A stretch of 64,000 nucleotides of DNA from UBA8949 sp942493365 (GCA_942493365.1 OW818697.1:1612001-1676000), one strand, 5' to 3'. Positions 9,038-17,820 are shown, counted from the stretch's first letter. Translations and numbers: made by a program. The notes: generated by a model from the sequence alone, not told the origin.

Positions 9038-12000
9038 CTACTTCTTGAGCATATCATTTTGCATTGGCATTTCACTCAATGGTACTTTGTTGTGGCGGGT
9101 CCTGCGGACGATCTCAGCAAAAGTTCGAATTTCATAGGGGGTCAGATCGGCAGGGCTCATTTTGCGCTCCAGGCATTCGGTGACCGCCACCAGCGTATCG
9201 AGTGAGGTAATGGTGGCGATGCCCTGCTCAATGGCGCGGCGGCGCAGGCGGAATCCGCTGAAACCGGTGATCACGCTGCCGGGGCTTTCGGTATTGACCA
9301 GCATTTTGACGCGGCCATCGCTCATCATATCGATGACGTTGGGTTTGCCTTCTTCGATTTTACGGGCAAAACTGCAGGGAACGCCGAGTTTGTTGAGATA
9401 GTTGGCCGTACCGCCGGTGCCGTACAATTCATAACCCATGCGGCAGAGGCGGTCAGCCAGCGGCACGAGATCCGGTTTATCGCTGTCACGCACGGTCAGC
9501 AAAATGCCGCTGCCAGCCTGCGGAAACTTGAAGCCTGAGGCAAGGATGGCCTTGTACATGGCCTCGCTGTAGGTTGTGGACAGGCCGAGCACTTCGCCGG
9601 TACTCTTCATCTCCGGGCCGAGGCTGGTGTCGACATCGTGCAGCTTTTCAAAGGAGAAAACCGGTGCTTTGATGGCATAGACTGCCGGGTAACGGGCGTA
9701 AAGACCGGTGCCGAATTCGAAATCAGTCAGGCGCGCGCCCATCATGACCTGGGTCGCCAGCTTGACAATCGGTATGCCAGTAACCTTGCTGATGTAGGGC
9801 ACGGTGCGCGACGAGCGTGGATTGACCTCGATGACGTAAATTTCGTCGTTGAAAAGAATAAACTGAATGTTGAGCAGGCCGATGACCTTGAGGGCGCGGG
9901 CCAGTTTCGCGGTATGATCGACGATGATGTCGCGGATGCGCTCACTGATGTAGGCCGGGAAGATCGAAATCGAATCGCCAGAATGAACGCCGGCGCGTTC
10001 AAGGTGTTCCATGATGCCGGGGATCAGGATGTTTTCGCCGTCTGAAACCGCGTCAACCTCCAGTTCGACACCCATCAGGTATTTGTCGACCAGTATGGGG
10101 TGCTCCTGCTCGACGAGGTTGATGATGCGCATGTACTCGATCATTTCCTGATCGCTGTAAACGATGGCCATCCCCTGCCCGCCCAGCACATAGGAGGGTC
10201 GGACCAGCACGGGGTAGCCGAGGCTGGCGGCGGCTTGCAGGGCTTCATCGGCCGACATGACCGTAGTGCCATTGGGGCGTTTGATGCCGCAATCCTCAAG
10301 GATGGCGTCGAAGCGCTGACGATCTTCGGCGGCGTCAACCATGTCCGCCGAGGTGCCGAAGATGGGCAGCCCCATGTCCGAAACAGCTTTGATCAGCTTG
10401 ATCGCCGTTTGCCCGCCGAACTGGCAGATGGCGCCGGCCGGTTTCTCATTTTCGATGATCGCTCGAACATCGTCAGCGGTCAGCGGTTCAAAATACAGGC
10501 GGTCGGAGGTGTCAAAATCGGTCGAGACGGTTTCCGGATTGTTGTTGGCGATGATTGCCTCGTAGCCCAAATCGCGCAGCGCCCAGACCGAATGCACCGA
10601 ACAGTAGTCGAACTCAATGCCCTGACCGATGCGGATGGGGCCGGAACCCAGCACCAGGACCTTTTTGCGTTCGGTTGGGATGGCTTCATTGTCGCGGTCA
10701 AAGGTCGAGTAAAAATACGGCGTGACGGCATCGTATTCGCCGGCGCAGGTGTCGACCATTTTGTAAGTGTGAATCAAGCCCAGCTGCTTGCGGGCAGCCC
10801 TTACAGCATCCGTGGTGTGGCCGCTCAGTCGGGCGATGTAGGTATCGGTAAACCCCTGTTTGACCGCCCGGGTCAGCAGGTCCGGTTCGATGGTCTTCAT
10901 AGTGGACAGGTCTTCTTCGGTAATGACCAGGTGCTGAATCTTATAAAGGAAATACTTGTCAATCAGCGTTTCGCGGTATAAGGTCTCTATTTCAAAGCCG
11001 CGGCGAATGCCCTCAGCCAGGGCAAAAAGCCGCATATCGTCAGCCTGTCTGATGCGAGGCCAAAGCGTTTCATCGGTCATTTGCGTGTAAATGGGCATTT
11101 TCAGGCCCTGCTGATTGATTTCCAGCGAGCGGATGGCTTTCATCAGCGAAGCTTCAAAGGTGTTTTCGATGGCCATGACCTCGCCGGTCGCTTTCATCTG
11201 GGTGCCCAGGGTGCGGCGGGCGGTGACAAATTTGTCGAAGGGCCATTTGGGGATCTTGGTGACGATGTAGTCGAGGGCTGGCTCGAAGCAGGCGTAGGTC
11301 GTGCCGGTCACTTCGTTGGGGATTTCGTCGAGGCTGTAGCCGGCCGCGATGCGCGTAGCCACCTTGGCGATCGGGTAGCCGGTCGCCTTGGAAGCCAGCG
11401 CCGACGAGCGCGAGAGGCGCGGATTGACCTCGATGACGGCGTATTCGGAGCTGGTCGGGTGCTGGGCGAACTGGACGTTGCAGCCGCCGACAATGCCCAG
11501 CTCGGTGACGATTTTGATGGCTGCCGTGCGCAGTTTCTGGTATTCGACATCGGTCAGGGTTTGCGCGGGGGCGACGACGATCGAATCGCCAGTGTGGACG
11601 CCGACCGGGTCGAGATTTTCCATGCTGCAGATGGTGATGGCGTTGCCCTTGGCATCGCGCACCGCTTCAAATTCAATTTCCTTCCAGCCAGCGATGCTGC
11701 GTTCGATCAGCACCTGATGCACACGGCTGGCTGCCAGGCCGGTGACGGCGATCTCCCGCAGCGCGTCCGGATCGGCTGCGATGCCGCCGCCGGTGCCGCC
11801 CAGGGTAAAGGCCGGGCGAACAATAACCGGGTAGCCGACCTCATCAGCCAGACGCAGACAATCGTCAACGCTTTCGGCGATGCCCGAAGGGATGCAGGGT
11901 TCGTTGATGCGCAGCATGGCATCGCGAAACTGCTCGCGGTCCTCACCCATTTTGATGCCTGAGGCTGGCGTTCCCATCATTTTGATGCCGTGCTTTTCCA

Positions 12001-12322
12001 AAAAACCGCTCTCGGAGAGTTCCATGGCAAAATTCAGTCCGGTTTGACCGCCCAGGGTTGCCAGCAAGCCGTCGATTTTCTCGTCCAGCAGTAGCCGCTG
12101 AATGACGTCGATCTGCAGCGGCTCCAGGAAAACCTTGTCGGCCATCTCCGAGTCGGTCATGATGGTGGCCGGATTGCTGTTGACTAGAATGACCTCAAAG
12201 CCCTCGGCCTTGAGGGCACGGCAGGCCTGGGTACCGGCGTAGTCAAATTCAGCGGCCTGCCCGATGATGATGGGGCCGGAGCCGATGACCATGACTCTTT
12301 GGATATCAGTTCTTCTGGGCAT
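9038..12322 (-). CDS. carB: Carbamoyl-phosphate synthase large subunit
   Basis: 1094 residues, near the usual 1060-1075. It begins MPRRTDIQRVMVIGSGPIII and contains two homologous ATP-grasp halves; the second starts near residue 555 with KVLVLGSGPIRIGQG. The C-terminal 140 residues form the MGS-like allosteric domain. It makes carbamoyl phosphate from bicarbonate, ammonia and ATP. GAGGAG precedes the ATG. The glutaminase subunit carA, which normally sits directly upstream, is missing: only 13 bases separate pyrF from carB. The partner must be encoded elsewhere, or the enzyme uses free ammonia. Confidence 0.97.
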   Translation of the reverse strand: MPRRTDIQRVMVIGSGPIIIGQAAEFDYAGTQACRALKAEGFEVILVNSNPATIMTDSEMADKVFLEPLQIDVIQRLLLDEKIDGLLATLGGQTGLNFAMELSESGFLEKHGIKMMGTPASGIKMGEDREQFRDAMLRINEPCIPSGIAESVDDCLRLADEVGYPVIVRPAFTLGGTGGGIAADPDALREIAVTGLAASRVHQVLIERSIAGWKEIEFEAVRDAKGNAITICSMENLDPVGVHTGDSIVVAPAQTLTDVEYQKLRTAAIKIVTELGIVGGCNVQFAQHPTSSEYAVIEVNPRLSRSSALASKATGYPIAKVATRIAAGYSLDEIPNEVTGTTYACFEPALDYIVTKIPKWPFDKFVTARRTLGTQMKATGEVMAIENTFEASLMKAIRSLEINQQGLKMPIYTQMTDETLWPRIRQADDMRLFALAEGIRRGFEIETLYRETLIDKYFLYKIQHLVITEEDLSTMKTIEPDLLTRAVKQGFTDTYIARLSGHTTDAVRAARKQLGLIHTYKMVDTCAGEYDAVTPYFYSTFDRDNEAIPTERKKVLVLGSGPIRIGQGIEFDYCSVHSVWALRDLGYEAIIANNNPETVSTDFDTSDRLYFEPLTADDVRAIIENEKPAGAICQFGGQTAIKLIKAVSDMGLPIFGTSADMVDAAEDRQRFDAILEDCGIKRPNGTTVMSADEALQAAASLGYPVLVRPSYVLGGQGMAIVYSDQEMIEYMRIINLVEQEHPILVDKYLMGVELEVDAVSDGENILIPGIMEHLERAGVHSGDSISIFPAYISERIRDIIVDHTAKLARALKVIGLLNIQFILFNDEIYVIEVNPRSSRTVPYISKVTGIPIVKLATQVMMGARLTDFEFGTGLYARYPAVYAIKAPVFSFEKLHDVDTSLGPEMKSTGEVLGLSTTYSEAMYKAILASGFKFPQAGSGILLTVRDSDKPDLVPLADRLCRMGYELYGTGGTANYLNKLGVPCSFARKIEEGKPNVIDMMSDGRVKMLVNTESPGSVITGFSGFRLRRRAIEQGIATITSLDTLVAVTECLERKMSPADLTPYEIRTFAEIVRRTRHNKVPLSEMPMQNDMLKK

Positions 12323-12335
12323 GATGTTCTCCTCG

Positions 12336-13286
12336 TTAATGTATTGGTTTGCCGCTCTTGGCCAGCGCCTGAACCAGATCAGCCTTCATGCGAAGCGCTT
12401 CCTGACGGGCTGCGGCGGCGTATTGTTCGTGGTCAAGACTGTGATTCTTCCAGGCCAGCATCAGGCTGCGCGAGGCATTGACAATGGCACCGCCACCGTC
12501 CGGGCCGAAATTGTTGGCGGCATCCTCGGCCGTCGCGCCTTGCGCGCCATAGCCAGGCACCAAAATGAAAGTCTGCGGCATCAGCGTGCGCAGCCGCGAG
12601 GCTTGCCGCGGCCAGGTGGCGCCAACGACGGCGCCGACTGCGGCATAACCCGACTCGCCGATCAAAGTGCCGCCCCATTCGGCCACTTTTAAAGCCATAG
12701 CCTCGTAGACAGGATTGCCGTCAGCCAGGATCAGATCCTGCAGGTCGCCGGCCGAAGGATTTGAGGTGCGGACCAGGACAAAAATGCCCTTGCCTCGGGC
12801 TTCACATTGCTTGATAAAGGGCAAAATACCGTCGATGCCCAGGTAGCCGTTGACGGTCAGGGCATCGGCATCGAACTGGGCAATCGATGAATTGTCGATG
12901 ATCGTGGTTTTGCCCAGCCAGGCCCCGGCGTAGGCTTCGGCGGTGGTACCGATGTCGTTTCTTTTGCCGTCTGCAATGACCAGCATGCCTGCCGCTTGGG
13001 CGTATTGGATGGTTTGGGCCAGGGCGGCCATGCCGTTGATGCCGTACTTTTCATAGTAGGCTACCTGCGGTTTGATCGCCGGCACAAGGTCGGCCACCGC
13101 GTCGATCAAGCCCTTGTTGAAAGCTAAAATAGCATGGCCGGTTGCCAGGCCATGGTCGTCGTATTCGGTTCGCATGCGGTTGATGATGCTGGCTGGAATG
13201 TAATCCAGCACCGGATCCAGGCCCATGACGGTCGGATTGCCGGTTTCGCGGATGCGCAGGGCCAGTCGGTCGGCAAAATTATTCAT
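12336..13286 (-). CDS. pyrF: Orotidine-5'-phosphate decarboxylase, long type
   Basis: 316 residues from the ATG inside the pyrC stop region (ATGAATAA), an 8-base overlap; a longer open frame upstream is ignored because of this coupling. This is the larger (about 300-residue) PyrF subfamily found in Clostridia and Actinobacteria, beginning MNNFADRLALRIRETGNP and carrying the catalytic Asp-Lys-Asp segment as DGKRNDIGTT. It decarboxylates OMP to UMP. Here it precedes carB, whereas in Bacillus it sits near the end of the operon. Confidence 0.95.
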   Translation of the reverse strand: MNNFADRLALRIRETGNPTVMGLDPVLDYIPASIINRMRTEYDDHGLATGHAILAFNKGLIDAVADLVPAIKPQVAYYEKYGINGMAALAQTIQYAQAAGMLVIADGKRNDIGTTAEAYAGAWLGKTTIIDNSSIAQFDADALTVNGYLGIDGILPFIKQCEARGKGIFVLVRTSNPSAGDLQDLILADGNPVYEAMALKVAEWGGTLIGESGYAAVGAVVGATWPRQASRLRTLMPQTFILVPGYGAQGATAEDAANNFGPDGGGAIVNASRSLMLAWKNHSLDHEQYAAAARQEALRMKADLVQALAKSGKPIH

Positions 13287-14541
13287 AGGTGACTCTCCCC
13301 TCGCAAATGGTGCAGCGCACCTGTCCGAACAATTCCCAGCCATGATAAGGTGTGTTGCGCGCTTTGGAGGCCATTTTGTCGCGGTCGAAGCGGAAGGGGT
13401 GGTCGAGATCGACCAGCACCAGGTCGGCGGGGTGGCCGCTCTTCAAACTGCCCAGCTGGGGCTGCAGCAGGGCGGCAGGTTTGACCGTCAGGGTGGCCAG
13501 CCATTGCAACAGAGTGAGACGGCCGGGCTTGACGAGGTGAGTATAGCCCAGAGCCAGCGCGGTTTCAAGGCCAACGATGCCATTGTTGGCCAGGCCGAAT
13601 TCGAGGTTTTTCTCGTCCTGATGATGGGGCGCGTGGTCGGTGGCTATGATGTCGATGGTGCCATCAGCCAGGCCTTCGATAATGGCTTCGACATCGTCGG
13701 CCGTCCGCAGCGGCGGGTTCATCTTGGCCATGGTGTCAAAGCCGTTGCAGGCGGCTTCGGTCAGGGTAAAGTAGTGCGGGCAGGTTTCGGCCGTGACACG
13801 GACCCCCTTGGCCTTGGCGTTGCGCACCAGCTCGACCGAGGCACGGCAGCTGATGTGCGCGATGTGCACCGGCAGCCTCAGCGACTCAGCCAGCAGGCAT
13901 TCGCGAGCGACCATGATCGATTCGGCTGTAGCGGGAATGCCGCGCAGTCCGAGCACGGTCGACCAGTAACCTTCGTTCATGTGGCCGCCCTCGGCCAGCG
14001 GGAGATCCTCGCAGTGCGAGATGACCGTCAGCCCGAAGTGACTGGCGTAGAGGATGGCCTTGCGCATGAGGTCGGCGCTTTCGACCGGGCGGCCGTCGTC
14101 TGAGATGGCGACGATGCCCTCGGAGGCCATCAGACCGATTTCGGCCAATTCCTTGCCCTGCTGACCCTTGCTGACCGCACCGATGGGCAGAACGCGGGCA
14201 TACCCTTCTTTGTCGGCTTTCTCTTTAACAAAGCGCACAATCGCCGCGTTGTCACAGACCGGCTTGGTGTTGGGCATGCAGGCTACGGTCGTAAAGCCGC
14301 CCTGAGCCGCGCTACGGGTGCCGCTGACGATATCCTCGCGGTATTCAAAGCCGGGTTCACGCAGGTGGCAATGGGCATCGATCAGGCCGGGGAATACGGC
14401 CAGACCGGCTGCGTCAATGACCCGATCTGCCGGGCCGCTCAATTTGTCGGTAAAAATGCCGTCTTCGATCATCAGATCCTTGACGCCATCGAAATTGCTC
14501 GCCGGGTCAACCACGCGGCCATTCTTCACCATAATTTTCAT
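13279..14541 (-). CDS. pyrC: Dihydroorotase
   Basis: A 420-residue amidohydrolase that cyclises carbamoyl aspartate to dihydroorotate. The metal-binding HxH is in DAHCHLREPGFEYRED (near residue 56), and later metal ligands appear as SHCED, HIAHIS and IATDHAPH. The length and the LREPG motif place it with class I enzymes. The start shares one base with the pyrB stop (TGATG) and the stop overlaps pyrF by eight bases, so translation of pyrB-pyrC-pyrF is coupled. Confidence 0.96.
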   Translation of the reverse strand: MKIMVKNGRVVDPASNFDGVKDLMIEDGIFTDKLSGPADRVIDAAGLAVFPGLIDAHCHLREPGFEYREDIVSGTRSAAQGGFTTVACMPNTKPVCDNAAIVRFVKEKADKEGYARVLPIGAVSKGQQGKELAEIGLMASEGIVAISDDGRPVESADLMRKAILYASHFGLTVISHCEDLPLAEGGHMNEGYWSTVLGLRGIPATAESIMVARECLLAESLRLPVHIAHISCRASVELVRNAKAKGVRVTAETCPHYFTLTEAACNGFDTMAKMNPPLRTADDVEAIIEGLADGTIDIIATDHAPHHQDEKNLEFGLANNGIVGLETALALGYTHLVKPGRLTLLQWLATLTVKPAALLQPQLGSLKSGHPADLVLVDLDHPFRFDRDKMASKARNTPYHGWELFGQVRCTICEGRVTYE

Positions 14542-15473
14542 CAGCCATTCCTCCTTGATGCCAGCAGGTACAGGACGGCCATGCGGACGGCCACGCCGTT
14601 GGTGACTTGCTCGTTGATGACCGACTGCGGGCTGTCGTAGACCAGCGTCGGCATTTCCACCCCGTGATTGCAGGGGCCGGGGTGCATGATGATGGCATCA
14701 GGTTTGGCCAGGGCGACGGTTTTGGCATCCAGCGCGAAGAAGCGCGCGTATTCGCTGATCGATGGAAACAGCGCCTTCTGCATACGTTCCAACTGAATGC
14801 GCAGTCCCATGACGACGTCGGCGTCGCGAACCGCGTCCTGCACGGTTGGGCAAATGACGGCGCCGGCCAGGTCGAGGCCGATCGGCATCAGCGTCGGCGG
14901 CGCGGCCAGGCGAACTTCGGCGCCCATCTTGGTCAGCGCCCAGAGATTGCTGCGGGCGACACGGCTGTGCAGGACATCGCCGACGATAGCGACCTTGAGT
15001 CCGGCCAGGCCGCCCTTTTTGTGGCGCATGGTGTACAGATCGAGCAACGCCTGGGTCGGGTGCTCATTCATGCCGTCGCCGGCATTGATGACCGATGCCT
15101 TGATCAGCGGCGCGATCAGGTGCGGCGCGCCCGACTGGTTGTGGCGCATGATCAGGATGTCAGTGGCCATGGCGTCGATGGTGCGGGCCGTATCAATCAA
15201 CGATTCGCCCTTGTTGATGCTGCTGCCGGAGGCCGCGATGTTGGCCGAGGCGGCGCCCATAAATTTCGAGGCCATCTCGAAGGAAAGCCGCGTTCGTGTG
15301 CTGTTCTCGTAGAATAGCGTCACGATCGACTTGCCCTGGAGATGAGCGGTCTTTTTGCTGTTTGCTGTCAACACCATCATCATGGTATCGGCTGTATCGA
15401 GGATCAGTTTGATTTCATCGGCTGACAACTGCTGCATGCCGAGCAGGTCTTTTTGGCTAAGCTGCATATTCAT
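14541..15473 (-). CDS. pyrB: Aspartate carbamoyltransferase catalytic chain
   Basis: About 310 residues. The carbamoyl-phosphate binding motif ENSTRTRLSFE (near residue 55) and HPTQALLD are intact, as is the HPGP segment. It condenses carbamoyl phosphate with aspartate. The ATG at 15473 overlaps the pyrR stop (TGATG). A second ATG two codons later (15467) has better spacing from AAAGG and is an equally good start. No pyrI regulatory chain is present, so control is probably at transcription through PyrR. Confidence 0.96.
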   Translation of the reverse strand: MNMQLSQKDLLGMQQLSADEIKLILDTADTMMMVLTANSKKTAHLQGKSIVTLFYENSTRTRLSFEMASKFMGAASANIAASGSSINKGESLIDTARTIDAMATDILIMRHNQSGAPHLIAPLIKASVINAGDGMNEHPTQALLDLYTMRHKKGGLAGLKVAIVGDVLHSRVARSNLWALTKMGAEVRLAAPPTLMPIGLDLAGAVICPTVQDAVRDADVVMGLRIQLERMQKALFPSISEYARFFALDAKTVALAKPDAIIMHPGPCNHGVEMPTLVYDSPQSVINEQVTNGVAVRMAVLYLLASRRNG

Positions 15474-16021
15474 CAACCTTTCTGTTCGTTTTCGACAAGA
15501 ATAACCTGATCTTCCCCATCGAATTCTTTGATCTTGACGTGAATGATCTCGTTGCGCGAGGTTGGCACGTTCTTACCGGTGTAGTCGGCGCGGATGGGCA
15601 ATTCCCGGTGGCCGCGGTCGATCATAATCGCCAGTTGGATTTGCGCCGGGCGGCCGAAGTCGAAGAGCGCGTCAATGGCCGCGCGGACGGTGCGACCGGT
15701 GTACAGAACGTCGTCAACCAGCACCACTTTGAGGCCCTGGATGGCAAAGGGCAGCGAGGTGCCGTTGATGACCGGGTGTTCGGCCAGCATACTGAGGTCG
15801 TCGCGGTAGAAGGTGATGTCCAGGATACCGACGTCCGGCCGCTTGCCTTCAATGGCCGCGATTTTGTCGGCAATACGCTGGGCCATCGGCACGCCGCGGC
15901 GCTGAATACCGATCAGGCACAGGTTGTCGATGCCTTTGTTGTGCTCGATGATTTCGTGGGCGATGCGGGTCAGCGCCCGATCCATCATGGTTGCATCCAT
16001 CAAAACTGCTTTTTCATTCAT
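15473..16021 (-). CDS. pyrR: Bifunctional pyr operon regulator / uracil phosphoribosyltransferase
   Basis: 182 residues from the ATG after TAAGGAGGCG. The frame is open further upstream, but that part is the leader RNA. The PRPP motif VVLVDDVLYTGRT is intact, so UPRTase activity is plausible. PyrR binds pyr mRNA when UMP or UTP is high and favours a terminator. A matching binding loop and terminator lie directly upstream (16047-16154), so this operon is self-controlled. Confidence 0.95.
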   Translation of the reverse strand: MNEKAVLMDATMMDRALTRIAHEIIEHNKGIDNLCLIGIQRRGVPMAQRIADKIAAIEGKRPDVGILDITFYRDDLSMLAEHPVINGTSLPFAIQGLKVVLVDDVLYTGRTVRAAIDALFDFGRPAQIQLAIMIDRGHRELPIRADYTGKNVPTSRNEIIHVKIKEFDGEDQVILVENEQKG

Positions 16022-16046
16022 CGTTTTCGCCTCCTTACAACAAAAA

Positions 16047-16072
16047 GAGCCATCTGCACAGGCAGAGGGCTC
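16047..16072 (-). terminator. Intrinsic terminator of the pyr attenuator
   Basis: On the minus strand the stem GAGCC..CTGC pairs with GCAG..GGCTC around a CTGT loop, followed by TTTTTG. It lies between the PyrR-binding loop and the pyrR start codon, 26 bases before the ATG. In PyrR systems this hairpin forms when PyrR-UMP holds the upstream RNA, cutting expression of the whole operon. Confidence 0.85.
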
Positions 16073-16133
16073 GACAAATCGGCGCGCGGACGACCTGGTC
16101 TTCGAAAGGTCTGATCCGATCAATTTATTGTCA

Positions 16134-16154
16134 CCCTTCCAGCCTCACAGGACT
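16134..16154 (-). promoter_or_regulatory. PyrR-binding loop (pyr mRNA anti-antiterminator)
   Basis: The minus strand reads AGTCC-TGT-GAGGCTGGAAGGG, close to the Bacillus PyrR site core AGTCCnnnGAGGCTnnnAAGG. It is about 15-35 bases after the predicted transcription start and upstream of a clear intrinsic terminator. Together these form the classic PyrR attenuation device. The motif match is seen; the mechanism is from the known family. Confidence 0.85.
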
Positions 16155-16175
16155 AGTTAAAAGGTTGTCTTTAAT

Positions 16176-16204
16176 AGCATAAACTAAAGTTTGACAGAAT
16201 GCAA
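16176..16204 (-). promoter_or_regulatory. Candidate promoter of the pyr operon
   Basis: On the minus strand, TTGCAT and TATGCT are separated by 17 bases. Neither box is full consensus. The spacing and position fit a start near 16169, just before the PyrR-binding loop. It lies back to back with the plus-strand tRNA-Leu gene. Confidence 0.5.
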
Positions 16205-16237
16205 CAGACTTGGTAATATTTATCGCGTACCGTGCAC

Positions 16238-16324
16238 GGGGATGTGGCGGAATTGGCAGACGCAACAGACTCAAAATCTGTCGATTGTGAGATCGTAAGG
16301 GTTCAAGTCCCTTCATCCCCACCA
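16238..16324 (+). tRNA. tRNA-Leu (anticodon CAA)
   Basis: 87 bases including an encoded CCA. The acceptor GGGGATG pairs with CATCCCC. The anticodon arm is ACAGA-CTCAAAA-TCTGT, giving CAA. A long variable arm (CGATTGTGAGATCG) marks a class II tRNA, and the T loop is GTTCAAGTC. A strong terminator follows two bases after the CCA. Confidence 0.97.
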
Positions 16325-16326
16325 TG

Positions 16327-16366
16327 GCAAAAACTGCTTCAAACTGATGTTTGAGGCAGTTTTTGC
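16327..16366 (+). terminator. Intrinsic terminator after tRNA-Leu(CAA)
   Basis: A long hairpin: GCAAAAACTGC-T-TCAAAC pairs with GTTTGA-G-GCAGTTTTTGC around a TGAT loop. The T-run is inside the descending arm. It ends the tRNA-Leu transcript and, because the stem is symmetrical, might also act on the minus strand. Confidence 0.8.
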
Positions 16367-16372
16367 GTTAAA

Positions 16373-16397
16373 GACGAAAGATGAAGGACGAAGGATG
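16373..16397 (+). repeat. Short imperfect tandem repeat
   Basis: Two 11-base copies, GACGAAAGATG and GACGAAGGATG, are separated by AAG in the spacer after the tRNA-Leu terminator. It has no clear role and is probably a chance or slippage repeat. Confidence 0.6.
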
Positions 16398-16416
16398 GTT
16401 TCATTTTTCATTTTTA

Positions 16417-16444
16417 TTGACATTTTTCTTAATGGCCTTATACT
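16417..16444 (+). promoter_or_regulatory. Promoter of the 10-TM permease
   Basis: TTGACA (16417-16422) and TATACT (16439-16444) with a 16-base spacer. The leader that follows, about 95 bases, contains an 8-bp GCCAGCCG/CGGCTGGC hairpin at 16465-16486, with a short T-run about five bases further on (ATTTGCTTTTT). That arrangement could be an attenuator. Confidence 0.7.
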
Positions 16445-16546
16445 GATTAAATACGACCCCCGAAGCCAGCCGCTGCAACGGCTGGCATTTGCTTTTTATG
16501 ACAAAAATGTAAGCCCAGGCAAACAATCATTCGGAGTGTGCAGGAC

Positions 16547-17716
16547 ATGATCGATCAGATTTTCAACATTGCCTTCAGCAGCGCCCATACGGCTATTTTT
16601 GATATTGGCTCGGTGATGGCCGTCCTGATGCTGGTATTCGGTGTGCTCGACTACAAGTTCGGTGATCGACTGCGCACGTTCATCGTTGCCAAAAAGCTCG
16701 ACAAGCCAGCTGTCATGGTCGGTCTTGCGCTGATTCCTGTTGACGGCACGCTGCTTTTCGTTTACAACACCTACCGCCGCGGGGCCATCCGCCTCGGTTC
16801 CCTGCTAGCCGGCGTCATTGGCATCGGCGAAGAAGCCACCTATGTGATATTCTCCTACAATCCGCTGACCTGGCTGATGCTTGTCGGCATCAAGTTTGTG
16901 ATGGCGGTAATTTTTGGCGGCATTTTCAATGGCAGCAAAAAACTGACCGCCCTGACACCGGCGCTGCACGAAAAAGACAAAGCTTTCAGTGTCGATCAGG
17001 ACGCAGTCGAGGCTGATGTCAATTTTCATGAACTGCCGGACAAATTCCGCCACAAGCTGCATGTGTTCCGTTATCACGTGCTTGGCAAAGCCTTCTGGAT
17101 TTTCTTTGCCGTGGCCTTTGTTATCGAAAATGTACTGAATCTGCTGGCTTATTTCAATATTTTGAACGCTGATAGTTTGCAGGCGCTTGGCATCACGTTC
17201 GCTTCCTGGCTGGCCATGCTGGGGCTTTTGGTGGTGGTGGTCTATCGCCTGATCATCAAATTCACCACCCGCGAATTCGGCAAAATATTTGAGCACGAAT
17301 TTGAGGACACCGGTGATGCCGTCGGCGATCTGGCTGAAACCGCCGCCACCGTCATCTTGCTGATCTTTGCCCTGACCTTTGTCATCAACACGGCCATCGG
17401 CCTGATTGGCATGGAGTTGCTGGGTCAGTGGATTGCCGGCAGCGGCATTCTGGTCGTTTTGATCGCCGCGCTGGTCGGTCTCATCCCCGGCACCGGCGCT
17501 TCGCTGGCATTCACGACCCTATACTTTGCTCTGGCCGGAACGTCCAGTCAGATGCCCTTCGCCGCTTTGGTCACTTGCTCAATTGCCCTCATCGGTGACG
17601 CACAGTTTATCGGGGCCAAGCAGATTCGTTTTTCGCAGCGGATCACCCATCTGACCGCGTTTGTCGTAGCCCTCCTGGCTGGTGGTCTGGTCTATTGGGT
17701 GGAGAGTCTGATCTGA
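16547..17716 (+). CDS. Putative 10-TM permease, ArsP_2-like
   Basis: 389 residues from the ATG at 16547, ten bases after GGAG; a GTG three codons upstream is also open. Around ten hydrophobic segments form two similar halves. Each half has a proline/glycine loop (LIPVDGTLLFVYNTYR near residue 65 and LIPGTGASLAFTTLYF near 305) followed by a charged re-entrant region (GIGEEATY and ALIGDAQF). That repeat pattern resembles the putative heavy-metal exporter family ArsP_2, which lacks a proven substrate. A charged cytosolic loop of about 40 residues separates the halves. It has its own promoter and a hairpin-bearing leader. Family assignment is from remembered pattern and is moderate. Confidence 0.6.
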   Translation: MIDQIFNIAFSSAHTAIFDIGSVMAVLMLVFGVLDYKFGDRLRTFIVAKKLDKPAVMVGLALIPVDGTLLFVYNTYRRGAIRLGSLLAGVIGIGEEATYVIFSYNPLTWLMLVGIKFVMAVIFGGIFNGSKKLTALTPALHEKDKAFSVDQDAVEADVNFHELPDKFRHKLHVFRYHVLGKAFWIFFAVAFVIENVLNLLAYFNILNADSLQALGITFASWLAMLGLLVVVVYRLIIKFTTREFGKIFEHEFEDTGDAVGDLAETAATVILLIFALTFVINTAIGLIGMELLGQWIAGSGILVVLIAALVGLIPGTGASLAFTTLYFALAGTSSQMPFAALVTCSIALIGDAQFIGAKQIRFSQRITHLTAFVVALLAGGLVYWVESLI

Positions 17717-17746
17717 GTAATGACCGCCGCAATTTTGTAAAATCGC

Positions 17747-17775
17747 TTGACATTGGAGCGGATTATTTCTATAAT
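17747..17775 (+). promoter_or_regulatory. Consensus promoter for the tRNA pair
   Basis: TTGACA and TATAAT, both perfect, with a 17-base spacer. It lies 45 bases before tRNA-(CAT), as expected for a strong stable-RNA promoter. Confidence 0.92.
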
Positions 17776-17820
17776 TCCCTTTGTCGCTCTGACGAGCGGC
17801 ACCGGATAATCGGTGAATAT

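Noticed and set aside
9162..11962. Several long plus-strand open frames across carB
   Set aside because: They are antisense to a complete, motif-rich carB and lack ribosome sites. High GC at the third codon position creates them.
16022..16123. N-terminal extension of pyrR into the leader
   Set aside because: The extra 34 codons cover the terminator hairpin and encode a Cys/Ser-rich stretch absent from PyrR; a strong AGGAGG precedes the ATG at 16021.
16465..16486. Known riboswitch class in the permease leader
   Set aside because: Only one simple hairpin is visible and I could not match the leader to any riboswitch consensus I know.
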